A DNA stretch of 64,000 nucleotides from Fasciola hepatica (Eukaryota; Platyhelminthes; Trematoda; Plagiorchiida; Fasciolidae). Positions within the stretch are counted from its first letter, which is position 1. Each line of letters begins with the position of its first letter. Both the position numbers and the translations under genes were made by a program. The stretch spans positions 28,910,501 through 28,974,500 of the forward strand of contig CANUEZ040000047.1 of NCBI GenBank assembly GCA_948099385.1, read 5' to 3'. The notes below the pieces were generated by a model that ran no database searches, had not been told where the DNA came from, and saw only the letters and a program-made list of their open reading frames with translations. Positions 37,501 through 51,458 of this stretch are shown here, one piece after another.

Positions 37501-40243
37501 CCTCGACTTGGTTATTTTTTCTGTTGTTGCGAATGAATGAAATTAAGCAGTCGCGAGACTAAACACATTACACACACTTAAGCCGTAGTCGGATTAGTGG
37601 TGTTGATTTGGCTAATTAGTACAGATCCAAGCGGAGAAACCCATGACAAGTGTCAAATTGGTTGGCGACATGGGAAACTGTAGAGGCTTTCTCAACATTC
37701 TAAGCGGTTGTGGATGCCGAAAAGTTTGACGGTGAGAAAATATTTTCCCTGAAAACTCAGATTGCCATTTTGTAAGTAAGGCACGGCAGCGACGTTATTG
37801 TGTGGATAGTCGTATTTGATGTACTATTCAGAAAGAATGCTAATCCACAAAAAAATAAACAGGAAGACCGAATTGTTTATTTTGGAGTGATTTTTTTGGC
37901 AGAAGGAACAACAAGATTTTTTACCATAGCGAAGTGTTGTAAACGCGTTAGCTACCTAGCCTCCGGTTTATGGTTGATGTATATAGCAAGTTTTCTTGCT
38001 AAAATAACTGAATTTATCGGGTTATTAATAAACAGGTCATGACATATTTGCGTTTCCGGATTTGCAGTAGAAAAAATGTATGGCATTAGAGAGGCTACGA
38101 TATCTCATTCGCTGTCTGAGTGGTAATACTGCTAACGGTTCATATCAGGAACCTTTTGAAACAGGATTTTACACGCCTTCAACGTATTTTATATACAACA
38201 TATAGGTCGTATTTCCTTCTCTCTTACAAGCTCTACGGATTCAAGATTTTAGTTGTTCGATGTGCTCAGACAGAATTGGTAATGATAACATTACCTTGGT
38301 ACCGAATGCAGTACGACGGTCGGAAAGTAATCTGAACCACAAGCTTTATCACATTTGAACTAAACTAAATCCTTACAGAGCGCCGGGGAATCGACCACAT
38401 GCTGAAATTTGCCTGTCGATAATTTTGGTTTGACATCAACTTTTACGGGCGAGAATTTAGTCGGTATGCAAAATATACGGTGTAAGCAATCGGGCTGGAC
38501 TATCACAGCCCAAGTGGATTTTCCGGTAATTTGCCTACTGACAACCATGAAGTAGTCCGGTGCAGAAAGCAGTTCAGATGGGCTGGGACCCATCTCCAAA
38601 ACTTTTTCACGACATATAAAATACACGGTGCATGCTGTTTTTGCAGAATTAATTATTTTTCTAAGCTGAATTACCTCACTATTGGCGACAGAAGCTGTAC
38701 TAGGTATTAACGAGATGGCGCCTCCCACGGTCTCCTGACTACCATCGATGGAATTCTTTCTCGGGGGTCAACTCTTGAAGCCAAAACTGGGATGTTGTTT
38801 TGCATGCAAGCTGATTGAGGTCACTTGAGGCACCATATGAGATGGCCTCATTGTTCCTCATTACCATATTCTCTAATTGTATCCTATTCAATAATAAGTG
38901 AAATTTTGATTTCCACCGTTAGCTGGATTTTCACATAGTGGATGCCTTTAGGTTGTATATGAAGAATATCTTGGAAAAGGATATCTGCCCATTCGTAATT
39001 ATCTTGATCATGAAAGAAACGGGCAAGAATCCAACTGAAGCGCGTATTAGATCGTAGTAGAAATCGAGTAAGACTTTGTTTTTCTGTAGTAATTCGGTCG
39101 AATTCCATGACATTGTCTGATGATTAGTTTTGTGCACATACTCAAGATTTCGCTCAAAAGTGTTGATCAGTTCACACTCTAGGAAGACCGAGGTTGCTCT
39201 CCGGGACAAAAGACGAGATGTTTGCTGGGACACCGGCGGCGAATTGTTTCATCTGATTCGTCCTCACACGGAATGATGCCAAATCTGAAGCATTTTTATT
39301 TCACCTGATTGTACCGATTCAACTTGCGACCCAGTGGCATTTGCGCAGAATGTTGGTGGATGGAAATAATTGCGAAAAGTGTCAAATTATCTTATTTTGG
39401 GCAGCATATCGACGAATTAAAACCGGCCCCTTATTTTCACTCCATTCCCGGCGGATGCTACTTGACTTTATTGTTCCCCTATCAACTTCACCGTTCATCT
39501 AATGAAAGATTATGTGAAAGTCCATCAAAATTACACTACTATCCATTGGTACCGCTTGCTCTAACCTAATTTTTCCTAACAGGGATACACTTCTGTTTGT
39601 GTGACCAACCTTATGACAAATGCCACAATTTGATGTAACTTGAGAAAACTGAAAAGGTTGTATTGAAATTGTGATAAACGCAATCCGTCGTAATAAACCG
39701 TGAATCAGCATAGATTTCTAAATGACATCAATTCTCTATTTTACTCGACCATATCGGTAACAGTACAGTTTATAGAAATGCAGGGAATACATTCTATGTT
39801 GATACCTGTTGGGAGTGAAAAGACATCATAGAACAAGCTGCTGGCCAAACCCATTCACCTCAATATGTACGTGGTATAGATTATTATTCCTCCCTATGCA
39901 CGGCTAAATCAGTCACAGACGAATATGCTTCAAAAGTGTAAATCAGATACGAGACAACTAATCCAGCCTTTTTTCGACTACACCCTGTATTACGGTCCTC
40001 ATTGAAATAACCAGTTAGTTCATAAATACCCATTCACAGACTTTGAGCTCACGTAAACGGTCAATGTATGGTGTTCGTGTATGTTCGCCAAAACCCCCTC
40101 AGAGAGTCGGTCGAAAAACCGAAAGATTGAAATAAATGAATTGAACTGTATTTGCCACGATATTCACTCGTTTATCGTCCTGTAATGGTAATCGCTTTAA
40201 TTAAATGGAAAAAGTCTTGGATATACCACTGTCCTCAGCTAGA
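31516..40243. other. Long intergenic stretch, no confident gene
   Basis: Nearly 9 kb with no recognised element or RNA. Unassigned frames include 36729-37052 (plus, 107 codons), 37120-37392 (minus), 38360-38728 (minus) and 38884-39233 (minus). The three minus-strand frames lie in order and could be exons of one unrecognised gene, but only one splice site is suggestive. I do not assign a product. Confidence 0.35.
38384..38728 (-). other. Candidate exon of an unrecognised minus-strand gene
   Basis: The minus-strand frame is open for about 115 codons with ordinary residue composition. On the minus strand it ends at a good donor-like string CTCT|GTAAGGATT near 38384, followed within a few codons by a stop if read through. 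A CAG/AAG acceptor-like site could lie near 38778-38780. Neighbouring minus-strand open stretches are at 38884-39233 and 37120-37392. No domain is recognised. A chance open frame remains quite possible. Confidence 0.25.
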
Positions 40244-42250
40244 TACGATCCAATCCTACGACCAGCACGAATGCACATCAGTGCTATTTCTATCTATCGC
40301 CCCGGAAACACCAATTTTTCCATCTATCCCTGTTGATTGTCCTCAGAATCGATCAATCTGTTAAACCCGGTTCACTTAAATAGGATACAGACTTCGTATG
40401 CATGTGGCCCATTCAGTCCTAACCGGTCAGTAGGTATTCCTGTAGCCGTCGATGGTTGTTTGTAGGGATAAGCTACAGCATGGAGGCGACGGGGTTGTAA
40501 CAGTGGATGAGAATTCATGATGTTAGGTTATCATCGGGCCACCAGAAAAACCTCAGACAGTCGCGGTCTTTTGCTGACACCTTCATCTGATGAAACGTGG
40601 CTTCAATATCTGCTACCAGAGGGCACCTTTGTTACCGGAACCTCGGAAGTACTTCACGTAAATTATTGACAAGATCTGGTCCTGTCAGCAGTTGCTTATT
40701 CGGCGACATTTTATTGTACACTGCAGCACTAGAATACAACTCTTGCCTTCGTTTTTGGTCTCCATGCTTGCAAACTCCATGGTGCGGAAAGTACCATACG
40801 TGGGGCCAGTCAAATTCTGTTTTGATTCGGGTACAGTTACAGAGTAACCTTCTACAAGTTACTCGTTGGCGGTGCAGTGCTGTTTTCTTTGAAGTCATAG
40901 TCCCTTTCGAATCATTTCCTGAGAAACAGCAGTCTCTTCAGTGCAAAACGTTTATCCTCCAGCAAGCATAGCCTCCGGGCTTCCAATACAGGGCTATTTC
41001 ATAGTGGCCGTTGACCCAACTCAGTGAGGCAGTCATATGATGTAATACTGTTTCGTCGTTTTCCAAAATACTCCGTTTACTGCAAGCCTCTTTCACGGAT
41101 TCAGAGTGGAACATAAACTCCAAGCTTTCATCAAAATAGGTAGCCTTAACACGACGTAAATGGGCTTTTGTTTTGGTCTCACATTACTCTGAAGTTAGTT
41201 TCAACATCATCCATCCGAGCCGTGGTCTCACAGTTTAGGATCATCGGGACCGCCAGTTCGTTGATCGAAAACCAAATCGGCTCTCGGTATATCAGTTCTT
41301 ATCAGTATGCGGATATCCGAGACCTTTATATCTGAAGGCGGTGCTTCTTTCAAATGATCCCACCTGCCTAAGTTTCACATTTGAATAAAGAGAATTAGCT
41401 TAGGCAAGGTCTCGACTGTCCAGGCTCTGCGGACCTGGATATAACCTTCTGTCGAGTAATTCTCCGTAACCGTCATGACAGTCATTTGTCCCGGTTTTCC
41501 CCTTTGACCCAGTTTTATCGTGAGCTAGGCACGGATAAACAGTGAGTTCGGACCGTTGCGGAGGAAACCACCGACGGCAACCTTCTCCTAATGGACCTCG
41601 GAAGCGGACTGGTAGTATGGCAAAGGACTCTTGCTGGGCCATGGGATTTACATTAGCCCAAACATGACTAACTAACGCTGTGTCCTGTGGATACAATGAT
41701 GCTACTGCTGAGCCTTGGAGGTTTTGACCGTTGTCGCTTAAGGAGGAGTTTGTCTTTGCGATTAATCAGGCCAAAAGCCTTGCGCGAACGGTGCCCTCTA
41801 ATTTTAGGTCTGGACCTTAAGAAAGGCACTTTATCTGTCTACAACGTTTAATTTTTAAGAGTTCGATACACTGCTTCACATGATGCGCCCCTTTGAATAT
41901 GGAATACATTTCGCCATGAGGTAGCTTTGATCTATTGGAGGTTGACCCATTCTCAGTTAACATCATGTTGGCTATTCAGTCTCTTTAGTCTTCGAGCCCT
42001 CAGTGGTGGTTTTGTGATGATTTGCTTTGGGGTCTTTTGAAGAAGGTGGATCTCTGTTAGAAATCTTGTAAGAGAAGCAAACGACTGGTTTAAATTTCAG
42101 AACGTTAAATGATGTTTTACTCCCGAAACATAAGTGTGCGTTCGGTATAGCAGTGGACTTACGCATAAGCATGCTAAATTTTGTCACTCTCAGTTGTTTC
42201 CTAAACAAGTTATCGTATAAATTCAAAGGAGGGGTGACCAAAATAAATTA
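40244..42250 (-). mobile_element. BEL/Pao retrotransposon relic (copy B)
   Basis: Duplicate of the relic at 1-2030, with the same gag, protease and RT pieces. RT parts are at 40938-41123 and 40632-40898, and the sequence matching 133-363 is shortened by about 20 bases near 40518. The protease region is at 41400-41696 and the gag-like part at 41972-42241. The disabling stops are shared with copy A, so decay came before the duplication. Confidence 0.85.
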
Positions 42251-42284
42251 TCGATAAAGTACTGCTGAGAAAAGTTTGAAGACA

Positions 42285-43700
42285 ACACATGAAGATTAGG
42301 AGTCCATAGACAGTGTCTCACGTAATAACATTTGTTAATGCAATTGACCTCTGTTCCCTGAGCCCGTAGCTTTGCGTACAACTAAAAATCGGCTTTAACA
42401 TTCAGATTTATCTGGCCGATAGCAGAATTGACCATATTTTTGTTCTTTTAGAATTTTATAAGGGTTTGTCTCTCTTCCTCGAAGGTATAGACAGTAAGTG
42501 GGTTTGGCAAACTCCAAACGAGCTTTCTGTTTAGGCGTGGATACTTTATCTGATATCCAAACTTCGGTTGAATTGCAGTTAACTAGATAACCAAACTTCT
42601 CTTCCTGATCTTAAGTCTCCCCAGATTGCCAAAGATTTTATGGTAAACCAACCCAGTGTGGGGAAAGCAGCTTCCAGTTCAAAGATGCAAAATACACACC
42701 AAACATAGATACGCATTTGTTCGAGCTGCTCAGGAAGGTTTGAAACTCATTAGGATTTTCAATTTGAAGGTCTCAGTAGTCATGGTTTGACATATTTCAG
42801 TCTAGGTAAAATTCAATAACTCCCACCCTCACATAAATGACGGCTGTGTTCAGTACCATGCTATACGCGAAATCAAATATAAAATAATAGAAGCAACCCT
42901 GATGTTCATAATTGCTAGTAATAGACAGACTCTTGATGTAAGTCCGACATTCATCTGGATATCTTTGGTGAACCCACTCTTACACGTTTGAATTTCTGTA
43001 TGGTCCACTGGAATCGACAGCACTAGAGGCATGTTTGCTTTTTCTGATATTCAGCGACAAGAAATACGGTAAATGCTCTGATTGAGAAGATGATCAGCGT
43101 TACCGGGATTCGTTATTCGGAGCTTCAAAAATGCCATGTCTAACTGCAGTTTGATTTCGTTCAAGTACCCGCACATTGCTAGTGGTATGTCCACTAATAT
43201 GGACAAACTCGTTGGTAATAACGTCGTCATGTTGGTCAATTTGTAGCACTTTTCGTGGAAAATCCAATTCAAATAACTATGTCTGTATGATATGTCCAGT
43301 GTTGCATCAGCCATTAGCACAGTATTATTTGCTAACTTGTTACGGGTTCTATATTCAGTTCAATATCTCCTACTCTCGTCAGACAAAACGGCAATCTCCA
43401 GAGCCATTTTAATAACTAATTTAAGTATGAAAGTAGAGAAATAGCTACTTTGAGGTTCACATTTGCTAGTGATAAAAAGACCCTTGATGTGAGACTGGCG
43501 TTCATCTGGATCCTAGTCATCTGATCGCATCGATGTGCTGGTGGATAAATCTGTATGCAAAACACATCAATGGATAGTACCTGGTTGTAGATTTGAGGCA
43601 ATTGGCCTTGATATTGGCTCGTCCACCAACGAGATTTAAGTAAAAATACGCGCTGACATGACCACGATCAGAGTCAACCAATGGGCAAAAAAATGATCGG
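42285..43700 (-). mobile_element. RTE-like RT debris (copy B)
   Basis: Duplicate of 2085-3500 with the same two partial RT segments (about 42850-43032 and 43400-43601, minus strand) and the link segment at 43051-43320. All frames are broken. Confidence 0.6.
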
Positions 43701-46479
43701 TCCTCTTCTATCTAATTACTGATCATTTAGTAGGTCAATTCTAGTGGTATACTTCAAGTAGCACGTAATTTACATCAGATAATTCAATGAAAAATTGGAA
43801 GTTATCTTCAATTGTTGCACAGTGAACGCTTTATTTTCTACAAAATTTTATTTTCATGACCCAGATTCTGATCTCGGTAGTTCGTGTCACTCGGATTTTA
43901 TTATCACAGTATCTAATGGTTTCCAAACTTAGCATTCGGTTATCTTGGAAACAGCGTTATCATTTATGAAATTGCACTTGATAGATACGCAGTGAATATA
44001 AATGGTAATTTTTAGACAGTTTATTTACAACTGGTCAGAGGTTGATGATTGATTTTCCATTAAGTGATATAGGTCAATATTTTCCACTCCACTATATATC
44101 ATAATGCAAATCTGGGGAGTCAGAAATTACTGTGTTGAGATCCGCTGCAAATGATGTACGAATCCAAGGGTGCGAAGAATTGGGAACCATTCACTTGGAA
44201 CATATATTAACTGTCTTATCCAAAGAAACCATTACATTACTGAATCATCTCAAAACGAACAATTAAAAGAAACATTCCCAACATTGTTAAATATGTGGGC
44301 ACAAAAATGTTCATCACTTGAAGTAGATCGAGAAAAAGCACGTAAACTGATACAGATGCTTCAAATCTGCCTCAGACTTCAATGACATTTTGAAGTCATG
44401 CACTCTAAAATCAAACCACTTAACTAATTCCAGATTCTGAACATAACAAAATTATTTGGCTAATACTTTCAAGTTCCTTTCCAAATGTCAGTATTATTGA
44501 AGTCCTTCACGTTGTTTGGCATTTCACTGAGAGCTGACTTCCGGGTGAAAAATTGGCAGTTCATTTTATCTGCATTATTTACTGAAGAGCTGAAGTACAA
44601 CAGGTTATATTGGATCTGGCATGTTTTATGTATGCATGCTGGAGGAGGAAATGAATGAAGGTAGAGTTTTATAAACAAGAATGACAAATAGCAGTGTCTT
44701 GAAATGCAGTCGGCGAAAGTTGAACTAAATACTTGCCGATGATATGTAAAATTGTTATATGACGTCCCAGGTGGCTCTATTTCCAATGCAGTTCACTGCC
44801 AATTGAATTGATGTAACAAGCAAATGCACGAACATCACAACGTCACTACAGTGTACGTATCTGAGTCTATTTATTTGGAAGGAACTGGTGGAAGCTAAAA
44901 TTATTAACCAATGGTGTCCTTGGTCCCTCGATCACGAATACGTCCCATTGGATTTGCTCACTGTTCCATGGTTACAAAGGTTTGACTAATGGTAAATGTA
45001 TCAACAGTAAAATATGTAATTTGATCTGTATGAAGCTCTTCATGTAAACAATGTTGAAGTGAACAAAATAAAACGGAATATAGGTAGATGGGCTCAAAAC
45101 ACAGAGATCTGGAGAGACCAAGTTGCACGCTCGTGATCCAGGTCCATCCATTGACCGTGACTGGTAGACTTTGGCGTCATTAGATTGACAACGGACCTCT
45201 GTTTTGTACGGATTTTAGTGTGGGAACCGACGATTCTTCAGTGCTCCCGCGGACTATTTTTGGACAGATGAAGGCCTTTTACGTGTAATAACAATGAGGA
45301 TTTCGTCTACTACCTTGAATTATTCTCCAGGTGTTCTGATGAATTATTCGGATAACTGAAGAGTACGGAGTTATGGGACAGAACATTACCTGGCATTTTA
45401 ATTAAATTTTGGAGGTTAGGATATCCGCATGATGCACTGGAATCCATAGTACTAGATGCATATTTGTTTTGTTTTCAACGTAGCGTAAGATTTAATTTGG
45501 ATGCTCTGCTTGTGAAGAAGATAAGCTTTACTGAGATTTACTGATTATAGCTTCAAAAACATTATATTCAATCGCATTTCCGTGGCATACAAAAACCGGC
45601 GTACTCTTGCCGGTACGTCCAGCAATATGGACCAACTCTTCATGATCAACCTCGTAATACTGTTCAACTTGCAGCTTCTTTTCGAGGTAATTCCAAAATA
45701 TATCCTAGTGTCCGTATGCTATTCTCAGTTTTGCGTCATCCATTGGTGCAGTATTGCTCGCTTATCTGTCGTGGGTTGTATGATACATATTACCATTTGT
45801 TTCTTGGTCATATCATTCGACGGATCTGCTTCATTATAGTGAAAAATTACACTTTTACCAACGATAGAGTTCACTCATTGTGATGGTTCTCATTTCTACA
45901 ACTCAGCAGCAATCTAACTGTGAAACCGAAACAATCATCATCATCAGAATTTATGGAGAGAAGTGAAAGTAACAGTGTCAACTCTATGTTCATATGTTAC
46001 GCACAAAAATATCACTTGTCATGACAGGAATCTCCCTTTTTGTAATCACTGAGTGGATGGGTCTGTCGGGCTCCAGCGTTTATATCCAAAACGTTCTAAA
46101 CGACCCGGTTAAGTTACGGCCGATATTTCACTTCTTCTACCTAATGGATTTGTCACACCACGACACTTACCCAATTGTGGTAGATGCAATATTAGCATAG
46201 TCGACATCATCAACCCAACTGAGTGAAATCCGCCCATTGCGTTTGGTGTCGGGATTACCAGAAGTTATTATAATCAATAATTGTCAGCTTGTTGACAATA
46301 ATTTCATCCTAAATGCGCATATTGGTTACTGCTGCAACTGGACTGCACCTTGACGCAGTGTGATGGTTTCGGTGCCTCTACGACCCAAAGATCTATATAC
46401 AATGGCTTGTTTAAGCCGGACGTGCAATCTTGCCTGACAGGTAAATTGGTAGAGGCGTGACAAAGTCCAGTCTCCTGGT
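43701..46479. repeat. Anonymous middle of the A/B/C shared repeat (copy B)
   Basis: Duplicate of 3501-6299, with no recognised protein. A plus-strand frame at 45582-45839 is open here but broken in copy A. The unoccupied counterpart of the 60742 PLE insertion lies at about 44521-44532. Confidence 0.65.
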
Positions 46480-47470
46480 ACTCCAGGTTGGAGGTCAATT
46501 TGAGCTGGCGACTCAGTTGGTGAAATCAGTAGAAGAATAATTGATCCAAGCAAATGGGCTTCCACTCAGTCACTCCGCTGCTTGTGGAGAGCTACTTGTA
46601 GAAAATGAAGGCATTATCTATAAACGCTTTTCATTCTCCTGCTTTGCCACTGGACGCCCTTGTAGTACCCGTCCAACATCTCTTGTGAACTGCACGAATA
46701 CAGGGAATTTTATGCTGCGTCGAACGTCGCGCAGGATTACGGGACCACGCTGCCGACTGCGTTCGGTTTTGTTGTATGGTTACGAGTCATGGAGTCTGCG
46801 TGCGGAAGAAGTCCTTTGCCTTGAGGTTTTTGGCCAGCAGTATTTCCGCAACATCATCAAGATTGGATGGAATGACGGAGTGAGCAATACTGAGGTGAGA
46901 TGTCGGGTATCGGATACCAGTTCGGAAATAGGTCAGTCACAGCCCATCCTGTTTAGCAGACTTCGTTTTTGGGCTCTTGTTGCAAATGACAAACACACGT
47001 CTACCGTATCGTGCTCTGTTTTCCGTTTCTCCTTCGGACTGTGGGAAGCTGAGCGGATGTCATCAGAAGATTTGGCAACGAGGAATGAGAAAATGTACAG
47101 CGAACTTAGGAAAAGTAGGTGCCTCACACCTTACTTGGGTCCGAAAGATCCTTCAATAAGTTGGCTGTGGACGTTGAAGCATATGCCAACGAACCGTGAA
47201 CAGTGGCGATCCTGTTTTCACGTTTTGTCGAATAAAAATAATGATCAATGTGCTCTTGTACAGTGAGATGGTATATTCTCTGAGTTGGCTACTAGAGCGA
47301 TCTCTCCTCCTCCTGCTTCATTCAGATCCCCGTCATTTCCGTCGTGTATATTCCTTCGATCTAATTGTAGTTACGACGTGGCGAGAAAAGCAGTGGTCGG
47401 TAAGGTGTGTCCTGCTGTTTACAGCTATACGATGAAGATGATGATGATGATTCGGATGATGATGATGAAT
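46480..47470 (+). mobile_element. RTE-like element 3' end with GAT tail (copy B)
   Basis: The frame at 46541-47266 (241 codons) is 48 codons longer at the N-terminus than in copy A, because copy A has extra stops. It carries SVLLYGYESW, IGWNDGVSN and NREQWRSC, the C-terminal region of an RTE-like polyprotein downstream of the RT palm. The reading frame ends in TGA, then a short untranslated stretch and a GAT tail at 47431-47470. The endonuclease and catalytic RT motifs are missing, so it is a dead 3' fragment. Confidence 0.85.
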
Positions 47471-50400
47471 CGTACGAAGCATATTGTTCAGAGTCATTTT
47501 AGGGCAGCTTTGAGTGCTATATAAGTAAGGTGCAAAATGGATAATGAGTGAAGAGTGGATGTATGATAATAGAGTTTGTGATACCCGCTTAAGATGGTTT
47601 GATTTGCAGATGTGATTGTAAAAATGACCTCAATATAAGAAGGATATTTAAGTTTGGATTGCTGAAGCACAAATATATTTTTTTATTTCACTGTTGTGGG
47701 GATCAAGCAGATAATCATCGTTGAATAGTCTGAGACTTTAGGTGGCGATTTTGTTGATTTCCAAGAGGGAACCTGCACCAGAAGAGTAATCCTGGTGAAG
47801 TGGCCGTAAACTGCGATGGCAAACTAGGGAGTAGTTTAGGCGGACTGTCCAGTGTTGTTTCATTATCACGAGCCGTGTGGTGGGAAAGATACATGGAAGA
47901 AGGTGCGAGAGGTCAAACTCACTTGATTTGAGCTGCAGTTCGTGTATTGATAAGAGACTATTTGCGCGTAGATTAAGCCGGGAACGGGGACGAGGATTAT
48001 TCCGCAGAGGGGTTTTTGGTGGTCCAATATGGCAATGCAATTGCACCGTTAGTCACGTTTGGAGGTATTAAGTAGGGACCAGCATTTTGAGGCTCGGCAG
48101 TATTGCATCTCGAGAATTCAGAGGGCTATTTGGAATTTCTCTGAATAGATAAACTCTTATCAACGGAAACCAGATTGTGTAAGACCCGTGCTTCCGTGCT
48201 CGTCATTCTGTTTCTATCTAACATCAATCATACCAGTTGCTTCGCGTCAATTTCGTTATTTCCTAATTGAAAATAACCTGATCGTACTCCTCAGATAGAA
48301 AATTTTGCAAACATTGAGTTTCACTCACTCCATGGGTAATTCAGTTCTTCCACTGACGTTTTTGGAATCAAAACTTCCGAGTACAAGCTGATTACAACAC
48401 AAATTCATATTAGTCTTTCGATGAGAATGGTCGCATTATTGAATACCGTGGCATTACCATGTTAAAGTTATCGTTTAGGAAAGATCTGATTGCAAAACCA
48501 CTAGAACTAACTCCGTGAGATTCTTTCTCTATTCGGTATTCAGAGAATCAGCGTGATAGGCGTTTGCATGTGTCTTCAAAGTGACAGTGTTTTTGGAAAT
48601 TCTCAAAAAGTGTCAACAGATCATTTCTACCCAGCAAACAGCAAGCAAATGCGGAGCTGTATAATCACATCCTCAAAAATGACAACGGACTGAATCTGTA
48701 TTATTCACGCAGTTCCATAAAGCGAAGAAGGCCAAATTTAAAAAAATACTTCAATGGTTGTGAAATGTTTGAGAACGTTAAACCCTTTTGGGATTGGAAT
48801 GATATTTCGACTGAGTTGGAAATCGAAAGATGAAACAAAAGAAGCGGAACTGAGTTGTTTGCATGTGTACAGTATGTGTTAAGCATTGTAAACGCATTTA
48901 CCTTTGACACCCATGTATTTAAGAACCATCCACCCCCTCCGCCTCACATTATTCGGTGTTCCGCATTCACTGGTTTGGGTTGTTTTCAAATACTATTAGG
49001 TGTATTGCTTCTCGTCATGCTTCTCCAATATAAAAAATTGAAAGCACCCCAATAAGAAGAATCAATAACCATGATTGTAGGACTTATATTGACGAGTCAC
49101 ACGAAGCCTCCGTAGATCAGTTATGGAAACTGTCCGGGTGACAACACACTATCGAAATGAATAGACTCCAGTGTTTCAAAACCTTTTATCGGGGATGGTT
49201 CTTCACGCACACGCACACACACATCCCATTGTGGACATACCAGCGTTAGTTCAAGTTTCCTGATGAATACGTAACAGAGTGAAGCCAACCGATTTGATGA
49301 AATTTTCGAAATCGATGAACCAAGTTTTATTTACTTCTTCGGTAGGCAACAGTCAAATTTTTAGTTTGTAAGTTATAGATTAAAAGCAGCTGCTTTCAAA
49401 AAGGTCTTTTTAGAGCTAGCATCAACATTTACAATTTAAATTCCATTTGCCAAGCACTGATATATATATATATATTTATATATATATATATAGAAATACT
49501 AGCACTATATCTCTCAGTTTTGGAATCATTGTCTATATTATGGTATTCTGTGTTCTGTGCATAGTTAAGATAAATGGTCGTCTAACAACTTGGCTTCTGC
49601 GTGTGCAAGTAGTTCTTGATGCATCCTGTTGTTTGTGGAATATTCTCTTACTAAGGGTGCGACACTACTTTCGGAACCATGTCATTTGTTGTTTTGGTAT
49701 ACGTTCCGTGCTGCGACTTTCCTTGTGGATTCATTTTCTTACTTGAAAATGGAAACGAATAAGGTGGATTCACATGCATTGAAACCTGGATGTGTCGTAC
49801 AATTTTCCTTACTTTCATTTATGAAACCAGAAATAGATGGCGGATTTTTTTGAGGTCCATGAATCACTTGCTTCGATTGGTTCTCAATATACGCAAGTTT
49901 TCGAAGATGCTATGTTGAAAATATTTTGACTCGGACTAGTTATCGTCTTCAGCCAGTTCCCTGAACATATTGAGCATGCATGCTCAAACAAATCCCCTAC
50001 CTTTTGATGTGAATGGCCCTAGTCTACCAATTTATACTTCGGCTGGAATCATAGATGACTAACAGTCCTCTCCTCGTTTTCGACAGCTGCACCGACGCAA
50101 TCAAAAAGTGGACTCAGTTTCACTTAGATGTCGTTATTTGTGACTAATTTGCATTCACCGTTATGTGCCTCACGATCTGGTCTGCTTCGGCACAATCAGA
50201 TCACAATTTGTTTTGTGCTCATTTTTTTAATCTTCCAAGTGGTAGTAGCTGCACTACAGACAATTATCCGGCATCACTGATTTTGCTGATGGAAACCGAA
50301 AGACAGCAGTCCAGGCTGTTCTTTCTACATGGTCACCGATGTGATCAGATGTCTGAGACCCCATTGGTCAATGAGTGATAATCAAGTAAGCCATGCATGC

Positions 50401-51335
50401 ATCAGCAACACCAGTTACAAAGATTTCTGAGTGACTTTAAAACAAACGACACATTCAACATCATTTGCTCTCTTAGATGTTTACAATTCTCTTCTGTATG
50501 TTCCAACATTTATGACCTCCACTGGACATGTGGTTGGAGATTCACACTACTTTGTTATTTTTCAATCTATCATATTCCATCATTGAACACAGCTCTACCG
50601 TCGTCGTTTACTGGACACAATCCAATAAGTTTCGTTTTTCGTGTGTGTCTGTTTGTTTGTTTTTTGTGTCATCAACGTGACCTCAGTACTCATATGGTTT
50701 GCTTTCGTACATCACGTTTTATTCATAGAGCGGTAACTGCTTAGGATTGCACTTTATTTCGTTCAATCATGTTTACTACTGTGTTACTCCACACTCGTTC
50801 TGAATTTGTCTTTGGTTTCAATTTTAATCTACCTTAATTTTTTGTGTGCATCATTTTTCTTGGTGGAGAAACTGAAAAGTGCATAAAGTTTCGAGGCGAA
50901 TCAGATAAGTGGCTTAAGAGATGTCCGCGAATCACAGAAGGTAGTGAATGGGAATAGCTGCAAATTATATCGTTTGATTAGGAGAACTGGTCCGTTGAAA
51001 ATAGAAATAACCGAGACACGCGATCAGTACAATGACTCATGGGTTACCACGAAATATCTCCATTTGGAACGTTAGTGAATGTGAGACGTGGATCGTCACA
51101 CTCCTTTTTCTTTGCTCTTACACCTATTGATGTTCTGATCACCGAGTACTATTTTTGTTGTCTTGCAGATCAACATCTGCCATCACCTGTGGTAGGTCAG
51201 AAAAAACTGTATTCGCAAATTCATTACTTCGTCTTTGCAATTCAGGTTAATTAAAACTCATGGAATCATGAATGGATTAATTAATCGATGTGTATGTACA
51301 TGTGTATGTACATGTGAGGCACAGTGGTGACAGTT
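47471..51335. repeat. Anonymous part of duplicated block 1 (copy B)
   Basis: Duplicate of 7265-11341, with no recognised gene. It carries about 24 extra bases near 48374-48400 relative to A and lacks the 182-base segment at the 9438-9619 equivalent. Confidence 0.7.
49460..49492. repeat. TA microsatellite (copy B)
   Basis: Roughly 33 bases of TA units with a TTTA interruption. It is longer than the counterpart at 9235-9256. Confidence 0.9.
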
Positions 51336-51458
51336 GAGTTTATTTCTCTGGATTGCTTGAATTCTCATCCTCCTTAGAAAAGATGCAAATCTCATTGGTT
51401 TCCGTGGTCACTGGAGAATTTCCACGTACATATCCTACTCGACGATGACTCAATTTTC

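Larger units (their letters stand above)
40244..51335 (+). repeat. Segmental duplication copy B, block 1
   Basis: Direct repeat of 1-11341. The offset is 40243 at the start and falls to 40049 by about 10100 through indels. Because A begins at the window edge, B at 40244 need not mark the true duplication border. The last 200 bases are more diverged and lack about 75 bases found in A near 11150-11215. Confidence 0.97.
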
